This document shows positions 61,830 through 64,000 of a DNA stretch of 64,000 nucleotides, one piece after another (position 1 is the first letter of the stretch; every line of letters starts with the position of its first letter). A program made the translations under genes and the position numbers. The stretch is from DAOUEO01 sp963763495 (lineage in GTDB: Bacteria > Chloroflexota > Dehalococcoidia > DSTF01 > JALHUB01): positions 186,001 to 250,000 of the forward strand of contig CAVXOY010000018.1 in NCBI GenBank assembly GCA_963763495.1. The letters are read 5' to 3'. The notes below the pieces were generated by a model. The model did no database searches and was not told where the DNA came from. It worked only from the letters and a program-made list of their open reading frames with translations.

Positions 61830-62684
61830 TCATCGTGCGGCTACGCCGTTACCCGCGGAGAAGTACTCCGCCAGCGCCTCCTGCCACGGCCGCAGCTCGA
61901 TCCCGATCCTCGCGCCCGCCTCGTTGCGCAGGACGGAATAGGGGGGCTTCACCGGAAACGGCTGATACTCCGCCATCGTCGTCGGCTTGAGGGCGACGTC
62001 CTCGCGACCCGCCAGCCGCAGCACCTCCCGCGCCCACTCGTAGCGCGAGCACTCGCCGCCGTTCGTGAAGTGATAGATGCCGTAGGCGGGCTGCTCCACC
62101 AGCGCCGCGATCGCCGCCGCCAGGTCGCGCGCCCACGTCGGCGTGGCGATCTCATCCGTCACCACCGACAGCTCCGATTGCTGAGACGCTGCCGCCAGTA
62201 TCTTCGCCGGGAAGTTGCCGGACCCCTCGCCGTAGACCCACGCCGTCCGCACGATCCAGCGCTTCGCCCGCAGCGACCGCACCTCCTCCTCCCCCGCCAG
62301 CTTCGAGCGGCCGTAGGCGTTGATCGGGTTCGTCTCGTCCGATTCCCGGTAGGGCGTGCCCTTCCGCCCGTCGAACACCTCGTTCGTGCTCACGTACAGC
62401 AGGGCGGCGTCCGCTTCTCGACAGGCCAGCGCGACGTTCCGCGTGCCGGCGCCGTTCACCTGATGGGCCAGGTCGGGGTCTTCTTCGCAGCGGCGCGTGT
62501 CGGTGAGGGCGGCGGCGTGGATCACCGCCTCCGGCCGCATCTCCTCGACCAGCCGCCGGACAGCGTCGCCGTCCCTGATGTCCAGGTCAGGCAGGTCTGT
62601 CCCGTCGACCTCGTGATCGGCTGCCAGGACGCGCATCAGTTCGCGCCCAAGTTGCCCCTGACTCCCTGTGACGAGGATGCGCAT
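61830..62684 (-). CDS. rfbD: dTDP-4-dehydrorhamnose reductase
   Basis: 284 aa. MRILVTGSQGQLGRELMRVL is the NAD(P)-binding motif; PDLDIRDGDAVRRLVEEMRP, HAAALTDTRRCEEDPDLAHQ, VSTNEVFDGRKGTPYRESDE, NAYGRSKLAGEEEVRSL with YxxxK (YGRSK), and WVYGEGSGNFPAKILAAASQ are typical of RmlD. It reduces dTDP-4-keto-L-rhamnose, last step of dTDP-L-rhamnose. Gap to rfbB 24 bases, same strand. Confidence 0.95.
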   Translation of the reverse strand: MRILVTGSQGQLGRELMRVLAADHEVDGTDLPDLDIRDGDAVRRLVEEMRPEAVIHAAALTDTRRCEEDPDLAHQVNGAGTRNVALACREADAALLYVSTNEVFDGRKGTPYRESDETNPINAYGRSKLAGEEEVRSLRAKRWIVRTAWVYGEGSGNFPAKILAAASQQSELSVVTDEIATPTWARDLAAAIAALVEQPAYGIYHFTNGGECSRYEWAREVLRLAGREDVALKPTTMAEYQPFPVKPPYSVLRNEAGARIGIELRPWQEALAEYFSAGNGVAAR

Positions 62685-62708
62685 AGCGGTCTGCTTGAGG
62701 GTGACGTG

Positions 62709-63764
62709 CTAGCTCTCGCCGGGCGGTTCGGTTCGCGCCGACGCCAGCCGGGCGCCGTACTGCTTCACATAATACTCGCGGAAAGCGCCCGACTTGATCT
62801 TCTCCCACCACCAGCGGTTATCGACGTACCAGGCGACAGTCTCCGCCAGCGCGGCGTCGAAATCGTGGCGCGGCGACCAGCCCAGCGCCCGTATCTTCTC
62901 CCAGTCCAGCGCGTAGCGCCGGTCGTGCCCCGGCCGGTCCTCGACGAAGCGGATCAGCTCCCGCGGCTTGCCCAGCAGGGAGAGGATGCCCTCGACGACC
63001 GCCATGTTCGGCCTCTCGTTGCCCGCGCCGATGTTGTAGACCTCGCCCGGCTCGCCCTTGTGCAGCAGCAGGTCCAGCGCCTCGCAGTTGTCGGTCACGA
63101 ACAGCCAGTCGCGACGCTGCTGGCCGTCGCCGTAGACGGGCAGGGGCTCGCCCTCCAGCGCGTTGGTGATGAACAGCGGCGCCATCTTCTCCGGGTACTG
63201 ATTCGGCCCGACGTTGTTCGCCGGCCGGGCGATGACCACCGGCAGCCCGTACGTCTCGATGAAGGCGAGGCACTGCATGTCGGCGCCCGCCTTGCTCGCC
63301 GAGTAGGGGCTGCGCGGCCGCAGGGCGTCGCCCTCCTTCGAGCGATTGGGCGCCGGAATGTCGCCGTAGACCTCGTCCGTCGATATGTGGAGTATCCGCT
63401 CGATGCGCCCGCCCGCGGCTGCCGCTGCCGATAGGAGGGTGTAGGTGCCGTGGATGTCCGTCCGGATGAAGGCGGCGGGCTCCATCAGCGAGCGGTCGAC
63501 GTGCGTCTCCGCCGCGAAGTTGACGATGGCGTCCACCTGCCCCGCCAGCTCGGCGACAAGCCTCTCGTCGCAGATGTCGCCCTTCACGAAGCGGTAGCGC
63601 TTCCCCAGCGGCGAGTCCTCGATCTCCCGCAGGTTGTCGAGGTTGCCCGCGTACGTCAGCTTGTCGAGGTTGACGACCTCGTAGTCGTCGTGCTGCGTCA
63701 GGATGTGGCGGACGAAGTGGCTCCCGATGAATCCGGCGCCGCCCGTGACGAGGATCTTCCGCAT
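62709..63764 (-). CDS. rfbB: dTDP-glucose 4,6-dehydratase
   Basis: 351 aa. KILVTGGAGFIGSHFVRHIL, FAAETHVDRSLMEPAAFIRT, STDEVYGDI, the YSASK motif (YxxxK) near residue 155, RPANNVGPNQYPEKMAPLFI, and YGDGQQRRDWLFVTDNCEAL are diagnostic of RmlB, which also needs the DE-type catalytic acids in STDEVYGDI. It converts dTDP-glucose to the 4-keto-6-deoxy form. Second step of dTDP-rhamnose synthesis. Confidence 0.97.
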   Translation of the reverse strand: MRKILVTGGAGFIGSHFVRHILTQHDDYEVVNLDKLTYAGNLDNLREIEDSPLGKRYRFVKGDICDERLVAELAGQVDAIVNFAAETHVDRSLMEPAAFIRTDIHGTYTLLSAAAAAGGRIERILHISTDEVYGDIPAPNRSKEGDALRPRSPYSASKAGADMQCLAFIETYGLPVVIARPANNVGPNQYPEKMAPLFITNALEGEPLPVYGDGQQRRDWLFVTDNCEALDLLLHKGEPGEVYNIGAGNERPNMAVVEGILSLLGKPRELIRFVEDRPGHDRRYALDWEKIRALGWSPRHDFDAALAETVAWYVDNRWWWEKIKSGAFREYYVKQYGARLASARTEPPGES

Positions 63765-63785
63765 ATCGTTCCTTCGCAGCCGGGG

Positions 63786-64000
63786 CTAGGGGATCCGTGC
63801 CCGGCTGAAGTCTCCCAGCATGAGGTTGCAGTTGCGCGGCTTCGTGTCGCAGCCCTTGAGCTCGACGTTGCGCCCGATCAGGCTGTCCTGGATCCGCGTG
63901 TTCATCTCGGCGATGACCGTGTTCTCCATCACCACGCTGTGCTCGATCTCGCTGTCCTGGATCAGGCAGTCGTGGTAGATCGACGTGAACGGCCCGACGT
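63786..64000 (-). CDS. rfbA: Glucose-1-phosphate thymidylyltransferase, long form (C-terminal fragment)
   Basis: Only the last 70 or so codons are in the window; the rest lies beyond 64000. They form a left-handed beta-helix repeat: VGPFTSIYHDCLIQDSEIEH, SVVMENTVIAEMNTRIQDSL, IGRNVELKG, ending GDFSRARIP at TAG 63786-63788. This matches the long (archaeal/actinobacterial type) RmlA with a C-terminal LbH domain. First step of dTDP-rhamnose, adjacent to rfbB. Confidence 0.85.
   Translation of the reverse strand, partial: VGPFTSIYHDCLIQDSEIEHSVVMENTVIAEMNTRIQDSLIGRNVELKGCDTKPRNCNLMLGDFSRARIP

Noticed and set aside
61812..63434. 540-codon plus-strand frame opposite rfbD/rfbB
   Set aside because: Antisense shadow of well-conserved dTDP-rhamnose genes; Arg/Leu-rich translation without motifs.

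Overview
High-GC bacterial chromosome segment with dense, mostly co-directional gene clusters, frequent GTG/TTG starts and a strong bias to C/G-ending codons. The gene order rpsB-tsf-pyrH-frr-uppS-cdsA-dxr-rseP-ispG-proS, a short EF-Ts, an NrtR-controlled nadABC set, a leucine T-box and the rsmD-coaD-DivIVA-like cluster suggest Chloroflexota, probably a Dehalococcoidia-like lineage. This is inferred from gene content and order only, because no database search was possible.

Layout. 1-5.5 kb: start of a methylenetetrahydrofolate reductase-like gene, then PspC, SDR, DoxX, fumarylacetoacetase-like, TauE/SafE + DUF1634 and YjbQ genes. 6-16 kb: translation/isoprenoid/envelope operon (reading right to left: rpsB, tsf, pyrH, frr, uppS, cdsA, dxr, rseP, ispG, a small membrane protein, proS). 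16-19 kb: secreted phosphoesterase, FmdB, Dtd, L,D-transpeptidase. 19-25 kb: miaB-nrtR-nadA-nadB-nadC with a perfect NrtR-type palindrome before nadA, plus tRNA-Ser(GCT). 25-31 kb: sucC-GNAT-sucD, and a small island bounded by a 69-bp direct repeat of the 5' end of sucC. The island holds a TPR membrane protein, a promoter-linked structured RNA candidate, a tyrosine-recombinase remnant and a tRNA-Ser pseudogene carrying a palindrome in its T arm. RibD-like, tRNA-Ser(TGA) and csrA follow. 31-38 kb: DUF488, DUF1786, GYD, serS, Nudix, HAD, lysS, greA. 38-43 kb: htrA, GH18-like, rsmD, coaD, DivIVA-like. 43-47 kb: leuS and mgtC behind a Leu(CTC) T-box, tRNA-Ala. 47-55 kb: CoA transferase, Yip1, rsmG, a GreA fusion protein, citrate synthase, nadE, nagA. 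55-64 kb: HAD, WecA-like transferase, three glycosyltransferases, a broken secreted-protein gene, rfbD-rfbB-rfbA.

More than 25 single-base frame breaks occur in otherwise well-conserved genes, including proS, leuS, lysS, ispG, rseP, sucC, gltA and nadB. Nearly all behave as one extra base, and removing or adding one base per break restores family-typical lengths. I treat these genes as functional genes in a draft with insertion-type errors and give full spans.

Most notable: two GreA-type factors in one window. The stand-alone GreA has lost both acidic tip residues, while a second protein with a recombinase-like N-terminal domain keeps them. Also notable are a likely intrinsic terminator in the greA leader, the sucC repeat island, and the T-box placed ahead of mgtC-leuS.
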